Below, one piece after another: positions 15,064 to 23,129 of a stretch of DNA of 24,405 nucleotides (the first letter of the stretch is position 1; the number at the start of each line of letters is the position of its first letter). Origin of the DNA: JBBDYD01 sp040901865 (GTDB lineage Bacteria; Bacteroidota; Ignavibacteria; UBA10030); NCBI GenBank assembly GCA_040901865.1, contig JBBDYD010000121.1, positions 1 through 24,405 of the forward strand, given 5' to 3'. The notes beneath the pieces are model-generated. The model saw only the letters and a program-made list of their open reading frames with translations, did not search any database and had not been told where the DNA came from. The translations under genes were made by a program, and so were the position numbers.

Positions 15064-16461
15064 TCAGGCCTTCAACTGCTGCAAAAGCTTTGTCAGGGTG
15101 TCTTTGGCGTCACCGAAGACCATCATAGTCTTCTCGTTATAGAAGAGTTCGTTGTTTTCACCGGCAAACCCCGGATTCAGGCTCCTCTTGCAGACAATAA
15201 TCGTCCGGGCATAGTCAACATTGAGAATCGGCATTCCGTAGAGTGGACTGTCTTTCTTCGTCCGTGCGGCCGGATTCACCACGTCGTTCGCTCCGATCAC
15301 GAGAGCGACATCGGTATTCTGGAAATCATCGTTGATTTGATCCATTTCCAGAAGGATGTCGTACGGGGCATTGGCTTCCGCCAGGAGCACATTCATATGA
15401 CCGGGCATGCGGCCGGCGACAGGGTGAATTGCATACCGTACCTGCATTCCGCGCTCCGTGAGCACGTTGACCAGCTCCTGCAATGCATGCTGGGCCTGTG
15501 CTACGGCAAGGCCATAGCCGGGTACAATAATGACCGACTGGGCGGTTTCCAGAATGGTCGCCACGTCCAGCGGTGTGTAGCGAATAACTGTCCGTTGCTC
15601 GGTTGCCTGGACGGTCGGATCGTAATCAGCCCCAACGCCAGCAAACAGCACATTGCCAAGCGAACGGTTCATCGCCTTACACATGATTTGGGTGAGGATA
15701 AGTCCGGACGTGCCCACCAGGGTCCCGCTGATAATGAGGACGTCGTTCGAGAGCACAAATCCCGTCATGGCACCTGCAAGACCAGAATAGGAATTCATAA
15801 GAGAAATGACAACCGGCATGTCGGCGCCGCCAATGGGAATTACCGTCGTGACTCCAAGAATGACGGCAAGGCCTGCGATGATAATCAGAACGTACCAGAG
15901 AGAGGGGTCCAGGACAAAGAACACTCCAAGGACGATCACTGCAATTACCATGACGGCGTTCGACTGTTTTTGAAACGGATAGAGAATGGGTGCCCCGCGC
16001 ATGAGCCCATGGAGCTTGGCCGAGGCAATCATACTGCCGACAATAGTGACCGTCCCAATCAAAACGCTGAGCACAATGGTTACAAGCACATCGACGCTTG
16101 CCTCCCCTTTCCAAACCGTCAGGTCCGTGTCACCGGACAATCTCAGATACTCTGCAAAGGCCACGAGCGCAGAGGCCCCGCCGCCGAAACCGTTCAGTAC
16201 GCCGACCGCTTGAGGCATCGCTGTCATTTGTACACGAACCGCCAACCAGAGCCCCAAACCGGATCCGACCACCAGACCGGCAAGGATATACGTGAAGTCC
16301 AGGATTTTTTGGTCGGTGAGCGTGACGACGATGGCGATGAGCATCCCAAGAGCCGCCAGGCCATTGCCTTGACGCGCGGTCTTCGGGGAACTCAGCAATT
16401 TGAGCCCGACGACAAATAAAACAGAGGCAAAAAGATACAGCAGAGAAACGAGAGCATTCAT
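15064..16461 (-). CDS. pntB: NAD(P) transhydrogenase subunit beta
   Basis: A 465-residue membrane protein of the proton-translocating transhydrogenase (NADH + NADP+ to NAD+ + NADPH, driven by the proton gradient). The N-terminal part has about nine helices of domain II, with GLNGFGGGASALVAF-type loops (here VLNGFGGGASALV) and HGLMRGAPILYPFQ. The C-terminal soluble domain III binds NADP(H): VPGYGLAVAQAQHAL, HPVAGRMPGHMNVLLAEA, VIGANDVVNPAA and YGMPILNVDYA are all intact. The length is normal. An AAGGA site lies 10 bases before the ATG. It is the last of the three pnt genes, supplying NADPH for biosynthesis. Confidence 0.95.
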   Translation of the reverse strand: MNALVSLLYLFASVLFVVGLKLLSSPKTARQGNGLAALGMLIAIVVTLTDQKILDFTYILAGLVVGSGLGLWLAVRVQMTAMPQAVGVLNGFGGGASALVAFAEYLRLSGDTDLTVWKGEASVDVLVTIVLSVLIGTVTIVGSMIASAKLHGLMRGAPILYPFQKQSNAVMVIAVIVLGVFFVLDPSLWYVLIIIAGLAVILGVTTVIPIGGADMPVVISLMNSYSGLAGAMTGFVLSNDVLIISGTLVGTSGLILTQIMCKAMNRSLGNVLFAGVGADYDPTVQATEQRTVIRYTPLDVATILETAQSVIIVPGYGLAVAQAQHALQELVNVLTERGMQVRYAIHPVAGRMPGHMNVLLAEANAPYDILLEMDQINDDFQNTDVALVIGANDVVNPAARTKKDSPLYGMPILNVDYARTIIVCKRSLNPGFAGENNELFYNEKTMMVFGDAKDTLTKLLQQLKA

Positions 16462-16482
16462 AAACGACGAATCCTTCGAGAG

Positions 16483-16773
16483 TTATTTCGGGCGTTGTTT
16501 CCGGAACATCTTGAGCATCCGGTCTGTCACAAGAAATCCTCCCACCACATTAATGGTCGCAAGGACAACCGCAATACTCCCCAGAATGACGCCAAGGCCA
16601 TGATGGCCTTCTCCGGCGGCAATCAGGGACCCCACAAGGGTGATTCCCGAAATTGCGTTGGAACCGGACATCAACGGAGTGTGCAGCAGCGGCGGAACCT
16701 TGCTGATGATTTCCACTCCAAGAAACGCCGCCAGCACGAAGATGGTAATTGAGACAATGAGGAGTTCAGTCAT
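16483..16773 (-). CDS. pntAb: NAD(P) transhydrogenase subunit alpha part 2 (membrane domain)
   Basis: A 96-residue protein with three hydrophobic helices and the domain-II signature VPPLLHTPLMSGSNAISGI, followed by GHHGLGVILGSIAVVLATINVVGGFLV. It corresponds to the C-terminal membrane part of E. coli PntA, here a separate gene as in Rhodospirillum and Thermus-type enzymes. An AAGGAA site overlaps the pntAa stop, six to seven bases before the ATG. It contributes to the proton channel with PntB. Confidence 0.93.
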   Translation of the reverse strand: MTELLIVSITIFVLAAFLGVEIISKVPPLLHTPLMSGSNAISGITLVGSLIAAGEGHHGLGVILGSIAVVLATINVVGGFLVTDRMLKMFRKQRPK

Positions 16774-16782
16774 GGTAGTTCC

Positions 16783-17931
16783 TTACTTCATCGCAGACTT
16801 GATTTGATCGTTGACAATTTCACCCCCGCGGGTGATGCAACTTTTCGCTATCACCTCATCGGCAAAATCCGGGGACGAATCGGCCTTCGGGAACAGGAGT
16901 TTGAAGAATGTTGTGACATTCTTGGAGTACATTCTGCTCGCATCCACGGGAAGGGAGGCCGCAAGGTTCACGGGACCAATGATCGTCACACCGTGTCGCT
17001 CAACCGTTTCTCCCGCCTTTGTCAGTTCGCAGTTCCCTCCTTGCTCCGCGGCCAGGTCAACAATCACAGACCCCGGACGCATCCGCTGAACCATTGCGTC
17101 TGTGATGAGCACCGGCGCCCGCTTTCCGAAAATCTGGGCCGTGCTGATCAGGGCATCCACCTTCGGCAACCGTCCTCCGATGGCCTCGCGCTCTTTCTTT
17201 AGAAATTCTTCCGACTGCTCTTTGGCGTAACCCCCGGCGGTTTCCACACCTTCCGGGACTTCCATTTCGACAAAACTTGCGCCAAGGCTCTTGACCTGTT
17301 CCTTCACGGCGGGCCTGGGATCGAATGCCTCTACTTTTGCCCCAAGTCGTTTGGCGGTCGCAATTGCCTGAAGTCCCGCAACACCTGCCCCAAGGATGAG
17401 GACTGTTGCAGGAGGAACGGTTCCCGCGGCAGTCATCAGCAGGGGAATCATTTTGCGCATGCGGTCCGCTGCAAGGAGTACCGATTTGTATCCGGTCACT
17501 GTCGACATGGAACTGAGAACATCCATGCTCTGCGCCCGGGTGATGCGGGGAATATACTCCATGGAAAATCCAGAGATTTTTCTGGCGAGAAATGTCCTGA
17601 CAACATCCGGCCGATCCAGCGGAGCCAGAAAACCGACATACGTGGCACCAACCGGAAAAAGGTCCGCCTCGGGGCAGTGCTCCGATGGATGCATTGACGC
17701 CGGGGGCTGCACTTTGAGAATGACCTGAGCTCCTTCGTACAAAGCCCGCGGCTGTGAAACGATTGTTGCACCAGCTTCTTTATATTCCGCATCCGTAAAC
17801 GACGCCCCCAATCCGGCGCCTGTTTCGACAAACACTTCATGCTTATCGCGCGTGAGTGTCGGGATCATCTGCGGAATGATTGCCACCCGCGTTTCTCCGG
17901 CGATTACTTCCCTGGGAATTGCTATTCTCAC
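16783..17931 (-). CDS. pntAa: NAD(P) transhydrogenase subunit alpha part 1 (NAD-binding domain)
   Basis: A 382-residue soluble domain I that binds NAD(H) and passes hydride to the NADP domain of PntB. It begins MRIAIPREVIAGETRVAI, the AlaDH/PNT N-terminal signature, and has SMSTVTGYKSVLLAA, the Rossmann motif VLILGAGVAGLQAIATAKRLGA followed by VEAFDPRPAVKEQ, and GSVIVDLAAEQGGNCELT. The start is GTG at 17931, backed by a GGAG site seven bases upstream (17939-17942). It is the first pnt gene; about 100 AT-rich bases separate it from the preceding operon, and its promoter is probably there. Confidence 0.94.
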   Translation of the reverse strand: MRIAIPREVIAGETRVAIIPQMIPTLTRDKHEVFVETGAGLGASFTDAEYKEAGATIVSQPRALYEGAQVILKVQPPASMHPSEHCPEADLFPVGATYVGFLAPLDRPDVVRTFLARKISGFSMEYIPRITRAQSMDVLSSMSTVTGYKSVLLAADRMRKMIPLLMTAAGTVPPATVLILGAGVAGLQAIATAKRLGAKVEAFDPRPAVKEQVKSLGASFVEMEVPEGVETAGGYAKEQSEEFLKKEREAIGGRLPKVDALISTAQIFGKRAPVLITDAMVQRMRPGSVIVDLAAEQGGNCELTKAGETVERHGVTIIGPVNLAASLPVDASRMYSKNVTTFFKLLFPKADSSPDFADEVIAKSCITRGGEIVNDQIKSAMK

Positions 17932-18017
17932 CGTTATGCTCCGGTTCTCAATTCAAAAAAAACACGATGAACTTCATAGACTATTAAGACAATGAAGAAT
18001 ACTGAAATGTGTTGAGA

Positions 18018-18045
18018 ATTTACACAAAAAAAGTCAGGCAGAAAT
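18018..18045 (-). terminator. Weak candidate terminator at the end of the amino-acid operon
   Basis: On the minus strand GGCA-TTTC-TGCC overlaps the last codons of the PLP enzyme and is followed by TGAC and seven T. The stem is only four to five pairs, so this is a weak call, though its position at the end of a long operon and before pntAa is right. Confidence 0.3.
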
Positions 18046-19446
18046 GCCCGATGGCTTGGCAGCTCCCTTTCGCTTTTGACCATTTTTACCGGCATGAACC
18101 CCATTCTTGTGCCCGGCAGACTCTATGGAGTCGAGGGCCTCCTGAAGGTCATTGATAATATCTTCCGGTTGCTCAAGTCCGATGGAAAGCCGTATTCCGC
18201 CCGGATCCATCCCTCGTTTCAATTGCTCCTCGGGCGGAATGCTCGAATGTGTCATCGATCCCGGATGCTCAATGAGAGTCCGGATACTTCCAAGACTTAC
18301 CGCAAGCGTCATGGCGTACGAATGCTCTGCAACGTAGTCGACAATCAACTCTGCCTTCCTATGCCGCTCGGCCGGGGTGTTGCCTTTGGGGATGAAGTGA
18401 AGAATTGTGCCGGGGGCAAACTTCCCATCGTAATCCTGCATTTGGGTGTGAGCAAGGATTCGTTGCGGGAACGAATCAAGCCCCGGATAACTGACCATTG
18501 AAATGCGCCGGTCTCGCTCGAGTGCTTCTGCCACGACGTGCGCACTTTGCATCTGTTGACGAAACCGGACAGCAAGAGATGGCAAACCGTACACAAGCAA
18601 TGGCCATGCAGATTTTGCTGCAAGGACTCCCCCAAAATCCTTCCGATACAGAAGGAGCTGATCATAACTCCAATGGGGGCCGACGACAACTCCGCCCATG
18701 TCGGTTCCAAATCCACAAATCCCTTTGGTAAGCGATTCCACAACAAAGTCAATTCCGTGTTCGATGGGCCGCTGGCAAAACGGTGTAGCGAAGGTGTTAT
18801 CGACGGCGGTAAACAGCCGATGCTCGGGACTCCGATGCCTGTTATGCCGCGCGGCAATCTCAACGACTGAACCAAGGTCGATAAGCTCCATGCTGGGGTT
18901 GACGGGTGATTCGAAATAGAGCAGCCGCGTGTGCGTTGTTATCGCGCGATCGAGGGCTTTCTGATCATTGAAGTCGACCCACTTCACGGAAATGCGATAC
19001 CGGGGAAGCCAGTTTTTAAAAAGAGAATAGGTGCATCCGTACAGCATCTTATGTGCGACAATTTCTCCTCCGCTTCCGAGCAGAATGCCGCATAATGCTG
19101 AGATCGCGGCCATCCCGGTGGAAAACGTTACTGCACACTCCCCTTGCTCCGCTGTTGCAAGATTTTCCTCCAGCATGTCTTTGTTCGGCTCTCCGAGTCG
19201 ATCATAAATATAGACGGGCGCCTTGCTCTCGACGCGGAATCCCCCCACGTGATGGGCGAATTCCACAAAACCGCGCGCTCCCCGTTTGGTTGAATCGAGA
19301 CGAAACATCGAAGATGAGGATATGGGCGGAATAACATGGTGCGAATAGTCCCATTTGGGCGTTACGGATTCGCCCCATATCAAACGGGTCTCCGGAGCAT
19401 ACCGATATCCTTTTTTGACTTTTGATTTATGACCGTTCTTTTTCAT
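18034..19446 (-). CDS. Cys/Met metabolism PLP-dependent enzyme (cystathionine gamma-synthase / methionine gamma-lyase family)
   Basis: A 470-residue fold-type I PLP enzyme. Phosphate-binding Tyr/Arg lie in YIYDRLGEPNKDMLE (about 79-93). TFSTGMAAISALCG, DNTFATPFCQRP and the Schiff-base Lys241 in ESLTKGICGFGTDMGG are family hallmarks, and HPGSMTHSSIPPEEQ is the C-terminal substrate region. It is longer than the usual 380-400 residues: lysine-rich tails at the N terminus (MKKNGHKSKVKKG) and C terminus, and an extra segment around residues 60-78. A strong AAGGTG site six bases before the ATG at 19446 decides the start over a GTG at 19455. It is the last gene of the operon, five bases after the COG2403-type gene. 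It could be a methionine or homocysteine gamma-lyase, cystathionine gamma-synthase or cystathionine gamma-lyase; sequence alone does not separate these. Confidence 0.85.
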   Translation of the reverse strand: MKKNGHKSKVKKGYRYAPETRLIWGESVTPKWDYSHHVIPPISSSSMFRLDSTKRGARGFVEFAHHVGGFRVESKAPVYIYDRLGEPNKDMLEENLATAEQGECAVTFSTGMAAISALCGILLGSGGEIVAHKMLYGCTYSLFKNWLPRYRISVKWVDFNDQKALDRAITTHTRLLYFESPVNPSMELIDLGSVVEIAARHNRHRSPEHRLFTAVDNTFATPFCQRPIEHGIDFVVESLTKGICGFGTDMGGVVVGPHWSYDQLLLYRKDFGGVLAAKSAWPLLVYGLPSLAVRFRQQMQSAHVVAEALERDRRISMVSYPGLDSFPQRILAHTQMQDYDGKFAPGTILHFIPKGNTPAERHRKAELIVDYVAEHSYAMTLAVSLGSIRTLIEHPGSMTHSSIPPEEQLKRGMDPGGIRLSIGLEQPEDIINDLQEALDSIESAGHKNGVHAGKNGQKRKGAAKPSGISA

Positions 19447-19451
19447 GATAA

Positions 19452-20819
19452 TCACCTTATGGTTTCTGGTTCGACAATCGTTGCACGATCCCGCTTCTCA
19501 AGCATCGCCCGGATCAATCCTTCCAGCATCGGCTCCCCCACTTCTACAAGATCATACGTCACGCGGACAGACGGGTGATCAATGTGAATAAACCGCCCGA
19601 GATCAATCGGCGTCCCGATGATGACGGCATCACACGGCACGCGATTGATTGTTTCCTCCAGGTCTTTGATCTGGGCATCGCCATATCCCATGGCAGGCAG
19701 TAGTGTACCGATCCCGGGATAACGCTCGAATGTTTTCTTGATTTCCCCGCTGCACCAGGGACGGGGATCGATAATCGATGAAGCACCGAATTTATTGGCC
19801 GCGACGGAGCCTGCACCGATCTTCATTTCCCCATGTGTCAACGTGGGACCATCCTCAATAACAAGGACGTTCTTCCCTTTGATCGCACCCGGATTATCCA
19901 CCGAGACTGGTGATTTTGCAAGAAGAACGCGCGCCCGCGGATTCACGCGACGGATGTTCTCGCGGAGTCGCTGAACTGCGTCTCCTTCCGCTGAATCGAT
20001 TTTATTGATGATCACGACATCGGCCAGACGAAGGTTTGTCTCGCTTGGATAGTATGATGTCTCGTGACCGACCCTGAGGGGATCCGCCACCACAATGGCC
20101 AGGTCCGGTTTGTAGAACGACGTGTCATTGTTTCCACCATCCCAAATGATCACATCGGATTCCTGCTCCGCACGATCGAGAATCGCCTGGTAATCGACGC
20201 CAGCGTACACAATCGTGCCGTTCTTGATGTGAGGCTCGTATTCCTCCATTTCCTCGATCGTACAACGCTCGCTGGTAAGGTCGTCAATCGAGTCGAATCG
20301 CTGGACCCGTTGCTTCACGAGATCGCCGTATGGCATCGGATGCCGAATCGCCGCGACCTTATAACCCATGGTGCGCAAAAACCCGGAGATTGCCCTGCTG
20401 GTCTGGCTTTTCCCGCATCCCGTTCGGACCGCACAGACAGAAATAACGGGCTTCGATGAGGTGAGCATGGTCTCATGCGCGCTCAGGAATACAAATCTGG
20501 CGCCGGCGGCTGAAACCCTTGAGCCAAGGCTCAGGACATGGGCGGCCGAGACGTCGCTGTACGAAAAAACCACTTCACGAACGTTGTGGGCCTTGATGAG
20601 ACTTTCGAGCTCGCTCTCTTCGTAAATGGGAATCCCCGAAGGATACAGAGAACCGGCGAGTTCCGCTGGGTAGCGCCTTCCGGCAATATTTGGAATCTGT
20701 GTTGCGGTAAAAGCGACCACGTTACTGCCGGGGTTGTTCCGGTACAACACGTTGAAATTATGGAAATCCCTGCCGGCCGCTCCCACGATAATCGTGTTGG
20801 TCCTTAGTAATCCTGCCAT
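19452..20819 (-). CDS. COG2403-type P-loop protein, cyclic 2,3-diphosphoglycerate synthetase-like
   Basis: A 455-residue protein of the family annotated as predicted GTPase or cyclic 2,3-diphosphoglycerate synthetase. The N-terminal third is a Rossmann-like domain (IIVGAAGRDFHNFNV, 10-24; YPSGIPIYEESELESLI). The P-loop is VRTGCGKSQTSRAI (131-144), followed by WDGGNND (226-232) and NKID (272-275), a GTPase-like set. A C-terminal strand-rich part includes VIIGTPIDLGRFI. In Methanothermus the family makes a thermoprotectant from 2,3-bisphosphoglycerate; no such pathway is evident here. It overlaps the ornithine aminotransferase gene by 16 bases and lies in a carbamoyl-phosphate/ornithine operon, so its real function may be tied to that metabolism. 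Family assignment is good; function is unknown. Confidence 0.75.
   Translation of the reverse strand: MAGLLRTNTIIVGAAGRDFHNFNVLYRNNPGSNVVAFTATQIPNIAGRRYPAELAGSLYPSGIPIYEESELESLIKAHNVREVVFSYSDVSAAHVLSLGSRVSAAGARFVFLSAHETMLTSSKPVISVCAVRTGCGKSQTSRAISGFLRTMGYKVAAIRHPMPYGDLVKQRVQRFDSIDDLTSERCTIEEMEEYEPHIKNGTIVYAGVDYQAILDRAEQESDVIIWDGGNNDTSFYKPDLAIVVADPLRVGHETSYYPSETNLRLADVVIINKIDSAEGDAVQRLRENIRRVNPRARVLLAKSPVSVDNPGAIKGKNVLVIEDGPTLTHGEMKIGAGSVAANKFGASSIIDPRPWCSGEIKKTFERYPGIGTLLPAMGYGDAQIKDLEETINRVPCDAVIIGTPIDLGRFIHIDHPSVRVTYDLVEVGEPMLEGLIRAMLEKRDRATIVEPETIR
19453..19458 (-). promoter_or_regulatory. Ribosome binding site of the Cys/Met PLP enzyme
   Basis: AAGGTG on the minus strand overlaps the stop of the upstream gene and is six bases from the ATG at 19446. 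It overlaps the alternative GTG at 19455, so that start is unlikely. Confidence 0.55.
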
Positions 20820-22048
20820 GACAACTCCCTTTCATTCTGAATCGCGTTTTTGGGTTCAAAAACTGTGAGCACCTCCTGAAATCGTTCCAGGGCCCAGTCG
20901 ATTTCTTTCTTACCGATCACGAGCGGGGGTGCGATGCGAAGTACTTTGTCGTGGGTCTCTTTGCAGAGAATTCCCCGTCGCGCAAGTAACTCACAATACG
21001 GGCGGGCATGAGTGTCGAGCTCGAGCCCAATCCACAACCCTCTTCCGCGGATATCCGCGATGTGACTGGAATGGATTGATCTGAGCCCCTCCATGAAATA
21101 TTCCCCCATTTCGTTTGCCCGCTCGAACAGATGCTCGTCCATTAGTACACCCAGGGCAGCACGGGCTGTCGCCGCCGCGAGCGGATTCCCGCCGAATGTG
21201 GACCCGTGGTCGCCAGGATGAAACACATCCAGCACCTCATCCCGGGCCAGAACGGCAGACACGGGGTAGAATCCCCCTGAGAGGGCTTTCCCGATAATCA
21301 CGGCATCCGGACGAATGTCCTCGTATTCATAGGCAAACATCTTTCCGCACCTGCCTAATCCGGATTGAATTTCATCGATAATGAGAAGCACATTATTTTC
21401 CAAGCAAACATCCGCCACGGCCTTCAGGTATCCTTTCGGCGGGATTATGATTCCAGCCTCACCCTGGATGGGTTCAACCAGAAACGCAGCAGTAGTGCTG
21501 TTCACGTTCCTGCGAAAATCATTGATGTCGCCGTACCGAACCGTTTTGAAGCCTGGCGCAAATGGACCAAAACCCGAGCGGTATTGCTTTTCACTGGAAA
21601 ATCCGACAATCGTCGTCGTCCGTCCGTGAAAGTTTCCGTCTGCCACGATGATCTCCGCTTTATCTTCTGGAACACCCTTGACCGTGTACGCCCATTTGCG
21701 GGCCGCTTTGATTGCGGTTTCTACTGCTTCCGCTCCCGAATTCATGGGAAGGATTTTGTCATACCCGGTGAGGCGATGCAGTAATTCATACAGTAGCGGG
21801 AGCTGGTCGTTTCGGAATGCCCGGCTCGTCAGAGTCAGCGTTTGTGCCTGTCGAACAAATGCCTCGAGGATTTTCGGATGGCAGTGTCCCTGGTTAATTG
21901 CCGAGTAGGAGGCCAGACAATCCAGGTAGCGGTTCCCGTTCACGTCCCATACCCAAACGCCTTCGCCCCGAAACAGGACAATGTCGAGCGGATGATAATT
22001 ATTGGCCCCGTAGAGGCCTTCGATTGCAATCAATTCGTTCGTTTTCAT
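20804..22048 (-). CDS. rocD: Ornithine aminotransferase (class III PLP)
   Basis: A 414-residue PLP enzyme converting ornithine and 2-oxoglutarate to glutamate 5-semialdehyde and glutamate. It begins with IAIEGLYGANNYHPLDIVL, a segment close to that of known ornithine aminotransferases (ENxYGAHNYHPLPVV). It has NSGAEAVETAIKAARKW, DGNFHGRTTTIVG, cofactor Asp225 in IIDEIQSGLGR and Schiff-base Lys254 in IIGKALSGGFYPVSA. GSTFGGNPLAAATA closes the active site. Length is normal. ATG overlaps the carbamoyltransferase TGA (ATGA), and an AAGGAG site lies five bases upstream. Acetylornithine aminotransferase is the main alternative, but the N terminus and the company of OTC and carbamate kinase favour RocD. 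Confidence 0.88.
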   Translation of the reverse strand: MKTNELIAIEGLYGANNYHPLDIVLFRGEGVWVWDVNGNRYLDCLASYSAINQGHCHPKILEAFVRQAQTLTLTSRAFRNDQLPLLYELLHRLTGYDKILPMNSGAEAVETAIKAARKWAYTVKGVPEDKAEIIVADGNFHGRTTTIVGFSSEKQYRSGFGPFAPGFKTVRYGDINDFRRNVNSTTAAFLVEPIQGEAGIIIPPKGYLKAVADVCLENNVLLIIDEIQSGLGRCGKMFAYEYEDIRPDAVIIGKALSGGFYPVSAVLARDEVLDVFHPGDHGSTFGGNPLAAATARAALGVLMDEHLFERANEMGEYFMEGLRSIHSSHIADIRGRGLWIGLELDTHARPYCELLARRGILCKETHDKVLRIAPPLVIGKKEIDWALERFQEVLTVFEPKNAIQNERELSWQDY

Positions 22049-23126
22049 TGTGACTCCTTTTCATCAAAGAGCATTTTCAGTAGAGCCATGCGAACATAGA
22101 GTCCGTTCTTCGCCTGGCGGAAATACGCCGCCCGTGAATCCTTGTCCACTTCCGGAGCAATCTCCACCGATCGCGGAAGCGGGTGCATGATGATTGCATC
22201 GGGTTTCAACAACGGCAGAACACTCGCATCAATATTGAACCGGGTGCTGTCGACGGATTTCTCACGAAGCCGTCCCTTCTCAATTCGTGTTTGATAGATG
22301 ACGTCGACGTTTTTCGCAATCAACCGCACATCCGAGGTCAGATGATACCGGACATTCTGATCCCCAAGATATCTGAGGATGTCATCTCCAATTTGGAGTT
22401 CCTCCGGAGCGACAAAAAACAACTGAATGCGTTGGAACTTGCTTAAGAGATACGCAAGCGAGCGGACAGTTCTTCCNNNNNNNNNNNNNNNNNNNNNNNN
22501 NNNNNNNNNNNNNNNNNNNNNNNNNNNNNNNNNNNNNNNNNNNNNNNNNNNNNNNNNNNNNNNNNNNNNNNNNNNNACTGAATGCGTTGGAACTTGCTTA
22601 AGAGATACGCAAGCGAGCGGACAGTTCTTCCTTTGTCCAGCGCTCCCAGAAAAGCAATGGAGAGGCCGTCCAGCGTTTTACACTCACGGTAGATTGTGTA
22701 TAAATCCAGAAGGGCTTGCGTGGGATGCTGCCCTCCTTCACCGTCTCCCGCGTTGATCACCGGTACAGGAGAGACAGCTGCGGCACGGCGCGCCGCACCC
22801 AGTTCGTGATGCCGCAGGACAATGACGTCGCACAAAGCGCCGATGATCCGAATAGTATCCTCCAATTGTTCCCCATGAATTTCTGACGAAAACTCCCGGG
22901 CCGATTCCGTGGAAAGAACCGTTCCGCCCAACCGGTGCATCGCCGCCTCAAACGAAAACCGTGTCCGAGTGGACGGTTTGTAAAAAAGCGTCGCCATGAT
23001 CTTCTGTTCATAGTCCCTTGTTCCACCCCTGGCGACGATTCGTTCCATTTCTGCGGCAATGGCAAACAATTCCATAATGCCGGGGACCGTAAACTGCTGG
23101 GATTCTATGACATGATGAAGTTGCAT
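22045..23126 (-). CDS. pyrB: Aspartate carbamoyltransferase-like protein, split by an assembly gap, His at the Lys84 position
   Basis: After removing 100 N and one copy of the duplicated 55-mer (22422-22576), the frame is a continuous 308-residue carbamoyltransferase, the normal catalytic-chain length. Carbamoyl-phosphate site KPSTRTRFSFEAAM (50-63), LRHHELGAARRAA, NAGDGEGGQHPTQALLDL, GRTVRSL, the aspartate-side YQTRIEKGRL and MHPLPRSVEI, and the C-terminal YFRQAKNGLYVRMALL are intact. They point to aspartate, not ornithine, as acceptor. In the 80s loop, where ATCases have SxxxK-G-E, it reads S80-S-E-I-H84-G-E: the catalytic Lys84 donated by the neighbouring subunit is His. It starts three bases after the carbamate kinase stop. 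No regulatory PyrI or dihydroorotase is nearby, so a non-pyrimidine role or altered substrate should be considered. Confidence 0.82.
22422..22631. other. Artefactual scaffold gap: 100 N between identical 55-base ends
   Basis: Bases 22422-22476 and 22577-22631 are identical and 22477-22576 are N. Collapsing them restores a single carbamoyltransferase frame through LLSKFQRIQLFFVAPEE. The apparent premature end after EELSARLRIS comes only from the 155-base insertion shifting the frame. Confidence 0.9.
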
Positions 23127-23129
23127 GGG

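Noticed and set aside
15337..16419. Long plus-strand frame of 360 codons inside pntB
   Set aside because: pntB is fully conserved on the opposite strand; the antisense frame is charged, His/Asn-rich and without domains, as expected from a shadow of membrane-protein codons.
22045..23126. Frameshifted or split carbamoyltransferase pseudogene
   Set aside because: The break coincides exactly with the 100 N and the duplicated 55-mer; merging restores an intact 308-residue frame.
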